Source: Granulosicoccaceae bacterium
Lineage (GTDB): Bacteria; Pseudomonadota; Gammaproteobacteria; DAOVJZ01
NCBI GenBank assembly: GCA_030632035.1
Contig: DAOVJZ010000053.1
Span: 1 to 8,795 of the forward strand
Length of the DNA stretch: 8,795 bases
Reading direction: 5' to 3'
Shown: positions 1 through 5,328 of the stretch, in pieces
How positions within the stretch are numbered: the stretch's first letter is position 1
Layout: each line of letters opens with the position of its first letter
Notes under the pieces: generated by a model
Database searches by the model: none
What the model was told of the DNA's origin: nothing
What the model saw: the letters and a program-made list of their open reading frames with translations, nothing else
Program-made: the position numbers and the translations under genes

Positions 1-63
1 AAAGACAATTGTAGAGAGGCTGTTGATGGTAATGATATTCTCATTGTTGATTTCTGGGCATAA
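1..63 (+). pseudogene. Thioredoxin N-terminal fragment, left copy (cut by window edge)
   Basis: Frame 1 reads 20 residues, KDNCREAVDGNDILIVDFWA, followed by a TAA at 61-63. The ILIVDFWA stretch is the beta strand that leads into the WCGPC active site of thioredoxins (E. coli has ILVDFWAEWCGPC), but here the reading frame stops right after the alanine, so the redox site and the rest of the fold are missing. The 5' end lies outside the window. It is the mirror image of the fragment at 328-408 and differs by one base, which changes Phe to Cys. It is therefore a non-functional gene remnant. Whether an intact start lies to the left cannot be seen. Confidence 0.7.
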
Positions 64-97
64 GTACTCCGTCAAGCTAATATTGAGGAGTTCAGCG
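1..97. repeat. Left arm of a 97-bp inverted repeat
   Basis: Positions 1-97 are the reverse complement of 294-390, with 96 of 97 bases matching. The only mismatch is position 11 (g) against position 380. The arm contains the thioredoxin remnant (1-60) and then 37 bases (61-97) that are identical between arms and not thioredoxin. As the repeat is still running at base 1, the true arm may be longer. The two arms enclose 196 bases of non-palindromic sequence. Confidence 0.9.
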
Positions 98-188
98 CCA
101 CACCAACACGTCAATACAAGGCGCAGTCCGCAGGGAATGGCGAGTCCTTTTCAAGGACTGCAACGCAGTAGTGGCGTGTTGGTGCGGC
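97..188. repeat. Imperfect hairpin 1 of the insert
   Basis: Bases 97-110 (GCCACACCAACACG) pair with 175-188 over 14 positions with a single mismatch (100 against 185). Within the loop, AGTCCTT at 143-149 pairs with AAGGACT at 153-159 around a three-base loop, making a smaller 7-bp hairpin. Such nested palindromes are typical of structured repeat elements rather than coding DNA. Confidence 0.75.
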
Positions 189-197
189 TCCCTTCGG

Positions 198-296
198 GCG
201 AGTCGAAAAACGGCCATCTGCGTTGTTGTATTTGTTTAAGATAGAATGACTAACTCTACGCAAGTACGCCTAGCAGCTAGCCGTTTTTCAACTCGC
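198..296. repeat. Imperfect hairpin 2 of the insert
   Basis: GCGAGTCGAAAAACGGC at 198-214 pairs with 280-296 across 17 positions with one mismatch (204 against 290). The loop side of the right stem carries the perfect palindrome CTAGCAGCTAG at 270-280. Bases 294-296 are shared between this stem and the outer inverted repeat, so the two pairings compete at the junction. Confidence 0.75.
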
Positions 297-390
297 TGAA
301 CTCCTCAATATTAGCTTGACGGAGTACTTATGCCCAGAAATCAACAATGAGAATATCATTACCATCAACAGCCTCTCTAAAATTGTCTTT
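294..390. repeat. Right arm of the 97-bp inverted repeat
   Basis: This is the reverse complement of 1-97 (one mismatch). It contains the 37-bp terminal repeat of the insert (294-330) and 60 bases of the minus-strand thioredoxin remnant (331-390). To the right, the thioredoxin start codon and leader (391-425) are present, which shows the gene-start side of the arm in full. Confidence 0.9.
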
Positions 391-408
391 ATTTAATTCG
401 TTTACCAT
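328..408 (-). pseudogene. Thioredoxin gene truncated after 26 codons, right copy
   Basis: On the minus strand an ATG at 408 is preceded by a good ribosome binding site (AAGGA, about seven bases upstream, in 409-421). It opens a 26-codon frame that begins MVNELNKDNFREAVDG, ends LIVDFWA and meets TAA at 328-330. The start region and the strand before the active site match canonical thioredoxins, but the WCGPC motif and the remaining roughly 80 residues are gone; the next bases belong to the structured insert. I infer a trxA-like gene broken by the element or by a rearrangement at it. Its own translation signals look intact, so a short peptide could still be made. Confidence 0.75.
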
Positions 409-679
409 AAAAGTTCCTTGTGACAATCAGTCATGTATTTAGGGTAGTAATAATCTGATTGACGATATTGTTTAAGAGATAAATGCAGATAAATAAACCA
501 CTAATATTATTAGGGTTTATTGTGATAATTACTATGTCATAACTATTTGAGCAGATTAATTTATTTAGAAATGGCACAGTAAATCAAAGTATAAATAGAC
601 TTAAATAAGGTTAAATTATTCTTATTTGTGACGATAAATAGGGAAGAACTTATTATTCCTTATAATATATACATATACG
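409..679. other. AT-rich intergenic leader without a gene
   Basis: No coding frame with a start signal is visible here. It separates the truncated thioredoxin gene (leftward) from the kinase (rightward), so it should hold both promoters. There is a 7-bp inverted repeat, CAATCAG (424-430) with CTGATTG (455-461), and a 13-base palindrome TGAC-N5-GTCA at 421-433; neither matches an operator I know. I found no TTGAT-N4-ATCAA site and no sigma-54 promoter in this stretch. Confidence 0.6.
626..656 (+). promoter_or_regulatory. Weak candidate promoter for the kinase operon
   Basis: TTGTGA (626-631) is a 4/6 match to the -35 consensus and TATTAT (651-656) a 5/6 match to the -10 consensus, but the spacing of 19 is longer than ideal. 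A perfect TATAAT also occurs at 661-666, yet it has no -35 partner and would leave a leader of only a few bases before the ATG at 680. In such AT-rich DNA chance matches are common. Confidence 0.25.
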
Positions 680-3388
680 ATGACAAAAAATACCAATAAC
701 GAAGCAATTGAAAGCAAACTGACTCTGCTTACTGATAAGTATGTAGAGCAATTGCCAGAAAAAATTGAGCAACTCAGGGACCTATGGAAAAAGGTTTCTG
801 AGGGCGGGCAGATCATCAAAGATAAAATAGACGAGATAAAAAGGATAAGCCATAGTCTGGCGGGTTCTGGTGCTACATTTGGTTTTCCTAAGATCAGCGA
901 ACGCGCAAGAACTATAGAGTTGCTGACAGATACTTTTGTTAATGAACGCAAAATATCCAGCGAAGAAAACCTTCAGATCAATAAATTAATAGATCAACTT
1001 GAGCAAGCCACTATTTCATGCTTACCAGGGAATCCATCGGCCATATTTACTGAGCCAAGCGATCTTCAGAAAAAGAACAGAGTAGGCAATAAAATTTTAC
1101 TGGTAGAAGATGATCCGTTGTTGGCAGAGTCTTTACGGGATGAACTTTTGGCAAACCAGTATCAGGTAGATCACTTATCCGATTCCAAAAACATTCATGA
1201 CTATGTGGCAAAGAATAATCCTGCCGCAATTATTATGGATGTAGTTTTGCCGGAAGGAGATATGGCTGGACTTGATGCTGTGCAGGCATTAAGAGACAAG
1301 GGATACAATACCCCTGTTATCATTATTTCAGTGAGGGATGATATCGAATCAAGATTGCTCGCAGCACGCACAGGCGCACAGGATTATTTGGTTAAACCTT
1401 TCAAGACAAATGATGTTCTTTACACATTGGATAAAATTACCGATAAAGCACCAAGCAAGCCTTATCGTGTTCTTGTTGTTGATGATGATGAGCCTCTATG
1501 CAAGTTTTATTCACTTGTGCTGGAACAGGCAGGTATGCAGGCAAGGTATTTGTCCAATCCTTTAAATATAGTTACAGAGCTTGAAGAGTTTGAACCAGAA
1601 CTTATCCTGATGGATCTCTACATGCCTGAATGTAATGGTTCAGAAATTGCATCGGTTATAAGGCAATATAGAAAGTATGATACTGCGCCAATTATTTTTC
1701 TTTCCCGAGAATCTGATCTTAAAAGACAAATGGAGGCGCTTGAGTTGGGAGGTGATGATTTTATTATCAAACCAGTAACACCTGAGCAACTTTCTGTTAC
1801 AGCAAAAACCAGGGCTAAAAGAAGTCGTACGTTATCAGAGAACAAGAACCGTATTGAAGCAACCGTGCGAGAGCTGGAGAGACAGCGGTTTGCAATTGAT
1901 CAACATGCAATCGTATCTCTGTCTGATATTGATGGAAAAATTATTTATACCAATAACAGGTTTTCGATTGTGTCAGGCTATACCCAACATGAATTGCTTG
2001 GGCAGGATCATAATATTCTGAATTCTGGTCATCATACAGATGAGTTTTTCAAGGATATGTGGGAGACCATTAAATCAGGCCATGTTTGGCAAGGTGATGT
2101 CAAAAACAAAAGCAAAAATGAAGAGTGCTATTGGCTTCGAACCACAATTGTTCCATTTCTGGATAAATCAGGAAAACCCTATCAGTATGCGGCTATCAGG
2201 ACTGATATTACAGAACAGATTAATGCAAAAGAAGAAGCGGATAATGCCAACATGGCAAAATCTGAATTTTTATCCAGAATGAGCCACGAGCTCAGAACCC
2301 CGTTGAATGCCATTCTTGGTTTTTCCCAATTACTTGAACTGGATGATGAGCCTCGTCTAACAGAATACCAGTTGGATAACCTAAAAGAGATAGGTAATGC
2401 AGGCCACCATTTGCTGGATTTGATTAATGAAATTCTTGATTTGGCACGTATTGAATCAGGGAATATAGAAATTAATTTTGAGTCGGTTGTTTTTGAGGAA
2501 GTGATTGATGAGTGCATCAACCTTGTAACCCCATTGGCTGAACAACGAGATATTAAATTAAAAGTTGAAGGGCTGCGAGATGTGTTGATAGTGGCTGATA
2601 GAATAAGAATAAAACAGGTATTATTAAACCTGTTATCTAATGCGGTCAAATATAACAAACAAGGTGGTAGGGTAGATGTGACGGTAGAAATGTCACCGGA
2701 TAATAAACTACGTATTAACATAACGGATACCGGGGTGGGTATTCCAGAGAGCAGACAGGGAGAAGTATTTACCTCATTTGCAAGACTGGGTAAGGAGGCA
2801 ACAGAAGGAACAGGAATTGGTCTGGTTATAACCAAGCACCTGGTTGAGATTATGGGTGGGGAAATAGGTTTTGTGAGCAATCCCGATAAAGGTTCAACAT
2901 TCTGGTGTCAGTTTGATATCAATGAGGAACAAGACCCTTCTATATATAAAACTACAAACATGGAAAGTATGCTTAACAATCAAGAAGAGATGAGAGACAA
3001 AAAGGAATCAACAATTTTATATATTGAAGATAATCAGGCGAATATTCGACTGGTAGAAGGGGCGTTAAAACGAAGATCAGAAATATCACTTATTACTTCA
3101 TTAACGCCTGGCAAGGGAATTGAAATCGCTATAAACAAATTACCGGATTTGATTATTCTGGATATCAACCTACCGGAGATGGATGGCTATCAAGTTTTAA
3201 AAGAGATCAAGCTAAGTGAGGAGACCAGAGATATTCCTGTTATTGCCTTAAGCGCTAATGTAATGCCAAAAGACATAGAAAAGGGAATCAAGGCCGGGTT
3301 TGAGCATTATCTTACAAAGCCTTTGAATATACAGGAGTTTTTTGCCGTGATTGACGGCGTACTAGAATTAATAGGGAAAAAAGAGTGA
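680..3388 (+). CDS. Soluble hybrid sensor histidine kinase, HPT-REC-REC-PAS-HisKA-HATPase-REC (902 aa)
   Basis: The product is a cytoplasmic multistep phosphorelay kinase with no signal peptide or membrane segment. Domains in order: HPT (about 10-112, phosphorylatable H58 in SHSLAGSGATFGF); receiver 1 (138-255; acidic pair D144/D145, phospho-acceptor D187, S217, K239); receiver 2 (262-380; D268/D269, D312, S342, K364); a short linker helix; PAS (402-512); HisKA (H536 in SHELRTPLNA); ATPase with N box (N650, N654), DTGVGIP (683-689) and GTGIGL (710-715); and receiver 3 (777-900; E783/D784, D828, S858, K880). All key residues are intact, so kinase, relay and phosphatase activities are plausible. 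The PAS keeps a Trp (W470) in a context like the flavin PAS domains of NifL and Aer, so redox or oxygen sensing is possible but unproven. The ATG at 680 is the only usable start (in-frame stop at 635, no other start codon), yet no Shine-Dalgarno sequence is visible. The signal and target are unknown. Confidence 0.93.
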   Translation: MTKNTNNEAIESKLTLLTDKYVEQLPEKIEQLRDLWKKVSEGGQIIKDKIDEIKRISHSLAGSGATFGFPKISERARTIELLTDTFVNERKISSEENLQINKLIDQLEQATISCLPGNPSAIFTEPSDLQKKNRVGNKILLVEDDPLLAESLRDELLANQYQVDHLSDSKNIHDYVAKNNPAAIIMDVVLPEGDMAGLDAVQALRDKGYNTPVIIISVRDDIESRLLAARTGAQDYLVKPFKTNDVLYTLDKITDKAPSKPYRVLVVDDDEPLCKFYSLVLEQAGMQARYLSNPLNIVTELEEFEPELILMDLYMPECNGSEIASVIRQYRKYDTAPIIFLSRESDLKRQMEALELGGDDFIIKPVTPEQLSVTAKTRAKRSRTLSENKNRIEATVRELERQRFAIDQHAIVSLSDIDGKIIYTNNRFSIVSGYTQHELLGQDHNILNSGHHTDEFFKDMWETIKSGHVWQGDVKNKSKNEECYWLRTTIVPFLDKSGKPYQYAAIRTDITEQINAKEEADNANMAKSEFLSRMSHELRTPLNAILGFSQLLELDDEPRLTEYQLDNLKEIGNAGHHLLDLINEILDLARIESGNIEINFESVVFEEVIDECINLVTPLAEQRDIKLKVEGLRDVLIVADRIRIKQVLLNLLSNAVKYNKQGGRVDVTVEMSPDNKLRINITDTGVGIPESRQGEVFTSFARLGKEATEGTGIGLVITKHLVEIMGGEIGFVSNPDKGSTFWCQFDINEEQDPSIYKTTNMESMLNNQEEMRDKKESTILYIEDNQANIRLVEGALKRRSEISLITSLTPGKGIEIAINKLPDLIILDINLPEMDGYQVLKEIKLSEETRDIPVIALSANVMPKDIEKGIKAGFEHYLTKPLNIQEFFAVIDGVLELIGKKE

Positions 3389-3398
3389 GGTAACCCAC

Positions 3399-3791
3399 GT
3401 GGCGAATAAAGAGTTAAAAAAAATACTATATGTTGAAGATGAAACCGACATACAGGCAGTTGCATCCATTGCACTAGAGGCAGTGGGTGGCTTTGAATTG
3501 GAAATATGTAGTTCTGGGGAAGAAGCACTCCAAAAAGCAGAAGCATTTTCTCCGGATTTATTATTGCTCGATGTCATGATGCCAGGTATGGATGGGCCTA
3601 CTACATTACAAAAGTTGAAAGAGAAATCCTCTTTATCTGAAACCCCCGCTATTTTTATGACAGCCAAGGTGCAAAATAATGAGATAGAACACTTCAAGCA
3701 GATAGGTGCACTGGATGTTATTGCCAAACCATTTGATCCAATGAAGCTCGCTGAACAGATAAAACAAATATGGGATTCATTTAATGTCTGA
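3399..3791 (+). CDS. Single-domain response regulator receiver (130 aa)
   Basis: This is a stand-alone CheY-like receiver that fills the whole protein. The acidic pocket is E13/D14 (LYVEDE), the phospho-acceptor D58 (LLLLDVMMPGMDG), the switch Thr T88 (FMTAK) and the conserved lysine K110 (IAKPF). No DNA-binding or enzymatic output domain is attached, so it should act by protein-protein contact or as a phosphate shuttle or sink. The start is GTG, with GAGG (3387-3390) eight bases upstream overlapping the stop codon of the kinase gene, which points to translational coupling. It lies ten bases after the kinase and overlaps the following HPT gene, so the three form one transcription unit. By position it probably exchanges phosphate with the kinase or the downstream HPT. 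Confidence 0.92.
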   Translation: MANKELKKILYVEDETDIQAVASIALEAVGGFELEICSSGEEALQKAEAFSPDLLLLDVMMPGMDGPTTLQKLKEKSSLSETPAIFMTAKVQNNEIEHFKQIGALDVIAKPFDPMKLAEQIKQIWDSFNV

Positions 3792-4152
3792 GCAGGCTTC
3801 AACTTTAGAAGATAAATTACAGGAATTAAAAAATTCTTATGTCGACCATTTGTCTGAAAAAATAAAAGACATTCAGAAACTATGGAATAGTCTGGTCAAT
3901 AACTGGCAATCAGAGACTCAGGAAGAACTTCATATAATAATACATAGTCTTGCGGGTTCAGCAGGTACTTTCGGATTTGATCACATGGGGAAAGTAGCCC
4001 GTTCAGCAGATAATATACTTAAAGGTTATCGAGAGGAGGGTGTATCTCCAGATAAGAGCAAGAATAATGAACTTGATACATTGATAGAAAAACTATCATG
4101 TGTTTGCAATGAAATTGTCAACCATTCAAGCAATAAGGAATCATCTAAATAA
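3784..4152 (+). CDS. Stand-alone histidine phosphotransfer (HPT) protein (122 aa)
   Basis: A small all-helical phosphotransfer protein with the HPT signature HSLAGSAGTFGF at 54-65; H54 is the expected phosphorylation site. Its N-terminal helix (YVDHLSEKIKDIQKLW) and the post-His helix closely resemble the HPT domain at the N-terminus of the adjacent kinase (YVEQLPEKIEQLRDLW; HSLAGSGATFGF), so the two look like paralogues by duplication. The ATG lies inside the end of the receiver gene, giving an 8-base overlap (ATGTCTGA) and likely coupled translation. It probably shuttles phosphate between the kinase's receivers and the free receiver, or to a distant regulator. It ends immediately against the stop codon of the convergent Dnr-like gene. 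Confidence 0.9.
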   Translation: MSEQASTLEDKLQELKNSYVDHLSEKIKDIQKLWNSLVNNWQSETQEELHIIIHSLAGSAGTFGFDHMGKVARSADNILKGYREEGVSPDKSKNNELDTLIEKLSCVCNEIVNHSSNKESSK

Positions 4153-4848
4153 TTAATGTGCTTCGTGCAGCAACTCACGTAATCCTTCGATATCATGCAA
4201 AATAATATCTTGCCCACTACTCTCAATAAGTCCCTTTTGGTTCAGGCGAGATAAAATACGTGAAAAGGTTTCTGGCTTGATAGAAAGCCGTGAGGCAATG
4301 ATGTTTTTTGGGGTGGATAAATGGACATGTGATGCCTCGATAACACCAGGTGGAACCTTATCAAGTAAATAGGCTATTAATCGATAAGTCGCGTTGTGTA
4401 ATGTCAGGCTATCAATTTCATCAATCCATTTGTGCATTCGAGTGCACATAACGCCCAATAGATTGAGACAAGTATCATTTGATTCCTTCATAATATCCAG
4501 GAAAATACTCATGTCGAATGAAATCAATTCACTGCTTTTGAGTGTTTCTGCATTGACGGGATAATGACGCATATTCATGAATGTCACAGCTTCGGCAAAT
4601 GATTGCCCCGGATTGATGATCTCGATAATTTTCTCATCACCGTCTTCAGACAGGCGATATAGTTTTACTTGTCCCGAAAGTAAAAAATAAAATCGGTCAG
4701 CATTTTCTCCTTGCTGGAAAATGCCAGATTTTTCCTTCAGTTCAAAATTATGGGAGCTATCTTCAACACGATTAAGCTGCTTTTCGTCCAAGGACTTAAA
4801 CAGGTAAATACCCCCGATATTGCTCATTTGTCGCGCTGTTGTATTCAT
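4153..4848 (-). CDS. dnr: Crp/Fnr-family transcription regulator, Dnr-like (231 aa)
   Basis: The protein has an N-terminal beta-roll sensor domain (about 15-115, with FYFLLSGQVKLYRLSEDGDE), a long dimerisation helix (about 120-150) and a C-terminal winged helix (178-208). The recognition helix reads KPETFSRILSRL; its E-x-x-S-R (E193, S196, R197) is the Fnr-type signature that reads TTGAT half-sites. There is no N-terminal cysteine cluster (only C127 and C135), so it is not an Fe-S Fnr. Motifs such as HNATYRL and SIKPETFSR closely match Pseudomonas Dnr, a haem-based nitric-oxide sensor that activates denitrification genes; that role here is inference. The ATG at 4848 was preferred because it puts the LF motif at residue 16, as I recall for Dnr. 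A TTG at 4872 (239 aa) and an ATG at 4827 (224 aa) are alternatives, and none of the three has a strong ribosome site. A perfect Fnr/Dnr box upstream suggests autoregulation. Confidence 0.88.
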   Translation of the reverse strand: MNTTARQMSNIGGIYLFKSLDEKQLNRVEDSSHNFELKEKSGIFQQGENADRFYFLLSGQVKLYRLSEDGDEKIIEIINPGQSFAEAVTFMNMRHYPVNAETLKSSELISFDMSIFLDIMKESNDTCLNLLGVMCTRMHKWIDEIDSLTLHNATYRLIAYLLDKVPPGVIEASHVHLSTPKNIIASRLSIKPETFSRILSRLNQKGLIESSGQDIILHDIEGLRELLHEAH

Positions 4849-4854
4849 AAAAAA

Positions 4855-4860
4855 GGTATA
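4855..4860 (-). promoter_or_regulatory. Candidate -10 element for the Dnr-like gene
   Basis: TATACC on the minus strand (4/6 match to TATAAT) lies where a -10 box is expected if the operator at 4884-4897 acts as a class II site centred near -41. Transcription would then begin at about 4848-4849, which makes the ATG at 4848 leaderless or favours the ATG at 4827. Confidence 0.4.
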
Positions 4861-4883
4861 AAAAACCGACAATTAGTAAGCTC

Positions 4884-4897
4884 TTGATCGATATCAA
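4884..4897. promoter_or_regulatory. Perfect FNR/Dnr-type operator between divergent genes
   Basis: TTGATCGATATCAA is an exact TTGAT-N4-ATCAA palindrome, extended by C at 4883 and G at 4898 to a 16-base symmetric core. It lies between the divergent regulator and thioredoxin-fold genes. The neighbouring regulator carries the E-x-x-S-R recognition motif that reads this sequence, so autoregulation and shared control of the divergent gene are the simplest reading. The centre (4890.5) is about 41-42 bases from plausible transcription starts in both directions. Confidence 0.88.
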
Positions 4898-4919
4898 GGT
4901 TTAATTATGCTCTGGAAGT

Positions 4920-4925
4920 TACTGT
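4920..4925 (+). promoter_or_regulatory. Weak candidate -10 element for the thioredoxin-fold gene
   Basis: TACTGT matches only 3/6 of the consensus, but it is at the right distance for a class II promoter with the operator centred at -41.5 and transcription from about 4932. Poor -10 boxes are usual where an activator is needed. If correct, translation cannot start at the upstream ATG (4907), since that codon would not be in the message. Confidence 0.3.
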
Positions 4926-4957
4926 TTTACCAGCCCGATTTAAAGGAAAGACAGTCT

Positions 4958-5242
4958 ATGTTATTACAATTGATTATCCTCGAGAACAAAGCGTCCTCCG
5001 AGGGAGGGCAAGATGTGTGGCGTGAGGTTTGTCAGGCACGTGGTATGGAGCTCGAAATAATCAATGCCAATGGGGCTGAAGGTAAAAAACTGGCTGATAC
5101 ACTGGCACTCTCCACTTTTCCGGCATTAATTATTGATGGAGAGATCAAGGTTATTGGTATCCCGGATAAACAAATGGCTGGCAAAGTGCTTGATGATGCG
5201 CTGAATAACCCTGAAAAACGACCTGTTCTTAGTGATAATTAA
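4958..5242 (+). CDS. Small thioredoxin-fold protein without a CxxC motif (94 aa)
   Basis: The predicted order of elements fits a minimal thioredoxin/glutaredoxin fold: strand 1 (LLQLIILE, 2-9), helix 1 (18-28), strand 2 (MELEIINAN, 30-38), helix 2 (40-51), the cis-proline segment STFP (52-55), strands 3 and 4 (ALIIDGEIKVIGI, 56-68) and a C-terminal helix. Where a CxxC should be, the loop reads KASSEGG; the only cysteine is C25 in helix 1. It is therefore unlikely to be a dithiol oxidoreductase and may be a binding or scaffold protein. The start at 4958 has a strong ribosome site (AAAGGAAAG at 4942-4950) and gives a complete fold. An upstream ATG at 4907 adds 17 residues (111 aa) that do not fit the fold. 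It is divergent from the Dnr-like gene and under the same operator. No exact function is known to me. Confidence 0.75.
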   Translation: MLLQLIILENKASSEGGQDVWREVCQARGMELEIINANGAEGKKLADTLALSTFPALIIDGEIKVIGIPDKQMAGKVLDDALNNPEKRPVLSDN

Positions 5243-5263
5243 GGACATACCAGTAAATCAAGA

Positions 5264-5269
5264 TATAAT
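5264..5269 (+). promoter_or_regulatory. Possible -10 box upstream of moaA
   Basis: An exact TATAAT sits 60 bases before the moaA start in the 86-base gap after the thioredoxin-fold gene. No convincing -35 accompanies it (AAGGAC at 17-base spacing). ACCAGTA (5249-5255) and TACTGGT (5297-5303) could pair as a 7-bp stem with a 41-base loop around it. I see no Moco riboswitch structure and no rho-independent terminator, so read-through from the operator at 4884 is equally possible. Confidence 0.3.
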
Positions 5270-5328
5270 CAGCGTCGTAGGTTAGTGTTCCACCAATACT
5301 GGTTTGACGGAGCATCAGGTATTTAACT

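Larger units (their letters stand above)
61..330. mobile_element. MITE-like structured insert with 37-bp terminal inverted repeats
   Basis: This 270-bp segment starts exactly where both thioredoxin fragments lose homology. Its ends (61-97 and 294-330) are perfect 37-bp inverted repeats and it encodes no credible protein. Inside are two long imperfect hairpins (97-188 and 198-296), so with the outer arms the strand could fold as a three-armed structure. A narrower core is possible: 91-300, bounded by TTCAGCG and CGCTGAA, with everything outside being duplicated host DNA. No transposase is present and no clear target-site duplication can be recognised, because the flanks themselves are inverted copies. 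The family is not identified; a non-autonomous MITE or a REP/BIME-like palindromic element both fit. Confidence 0.45.

Noticed and set aside
23..244. Open frame of 73 codons on the plus strand across the insert
   Set aside because: It runs through the hairpins of the structured element, has no ribosome binding site and has no recognisable protein features; it is a chance frame.
98..293. CRISPR-like or tRNA-like structure in the repeat-rich insert
   Set aside because: There are no regularly spaced direct repeats with spacers, and no cloverleaf with conserved tRNA bases; the palindromes fit a structured insertion element.
316..324. Nine-base match TTGACGGAG shared with 5304-5312 upstream of moaA
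   Set aside because: A single 9-mer in nearly 9 kb is readily explained by chance and the flanks do not match; not a dispersed copy of the element.
2182..2880. Long 232-codon minus-strand frame opposite the kinase
   Set aside because: It lies wholly antisense to the HisKA/ATPase region, is rich in Ser, Leu and Ile as expected of an antisense shadow, and has no start signal.
4907..4957. Upstream ATG for the thioredoxin-fold protein (111 aa version)
   Set aside because: It has an AAGG overlapping the operator edge, but the added 17 residues do not fit the fold and a class II promoter on the operator would start transcription after this codon. The ATG at 4958 with AAAGGAAAG is better, though this is not proven.
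5243..5328. Possible Moco riboswitch before moaA
   Set aside because: The gap is only 86 bases and shows just one 7-bp long-range pairing; nothing like the larger multi-helix Moco RNA motif is visible.
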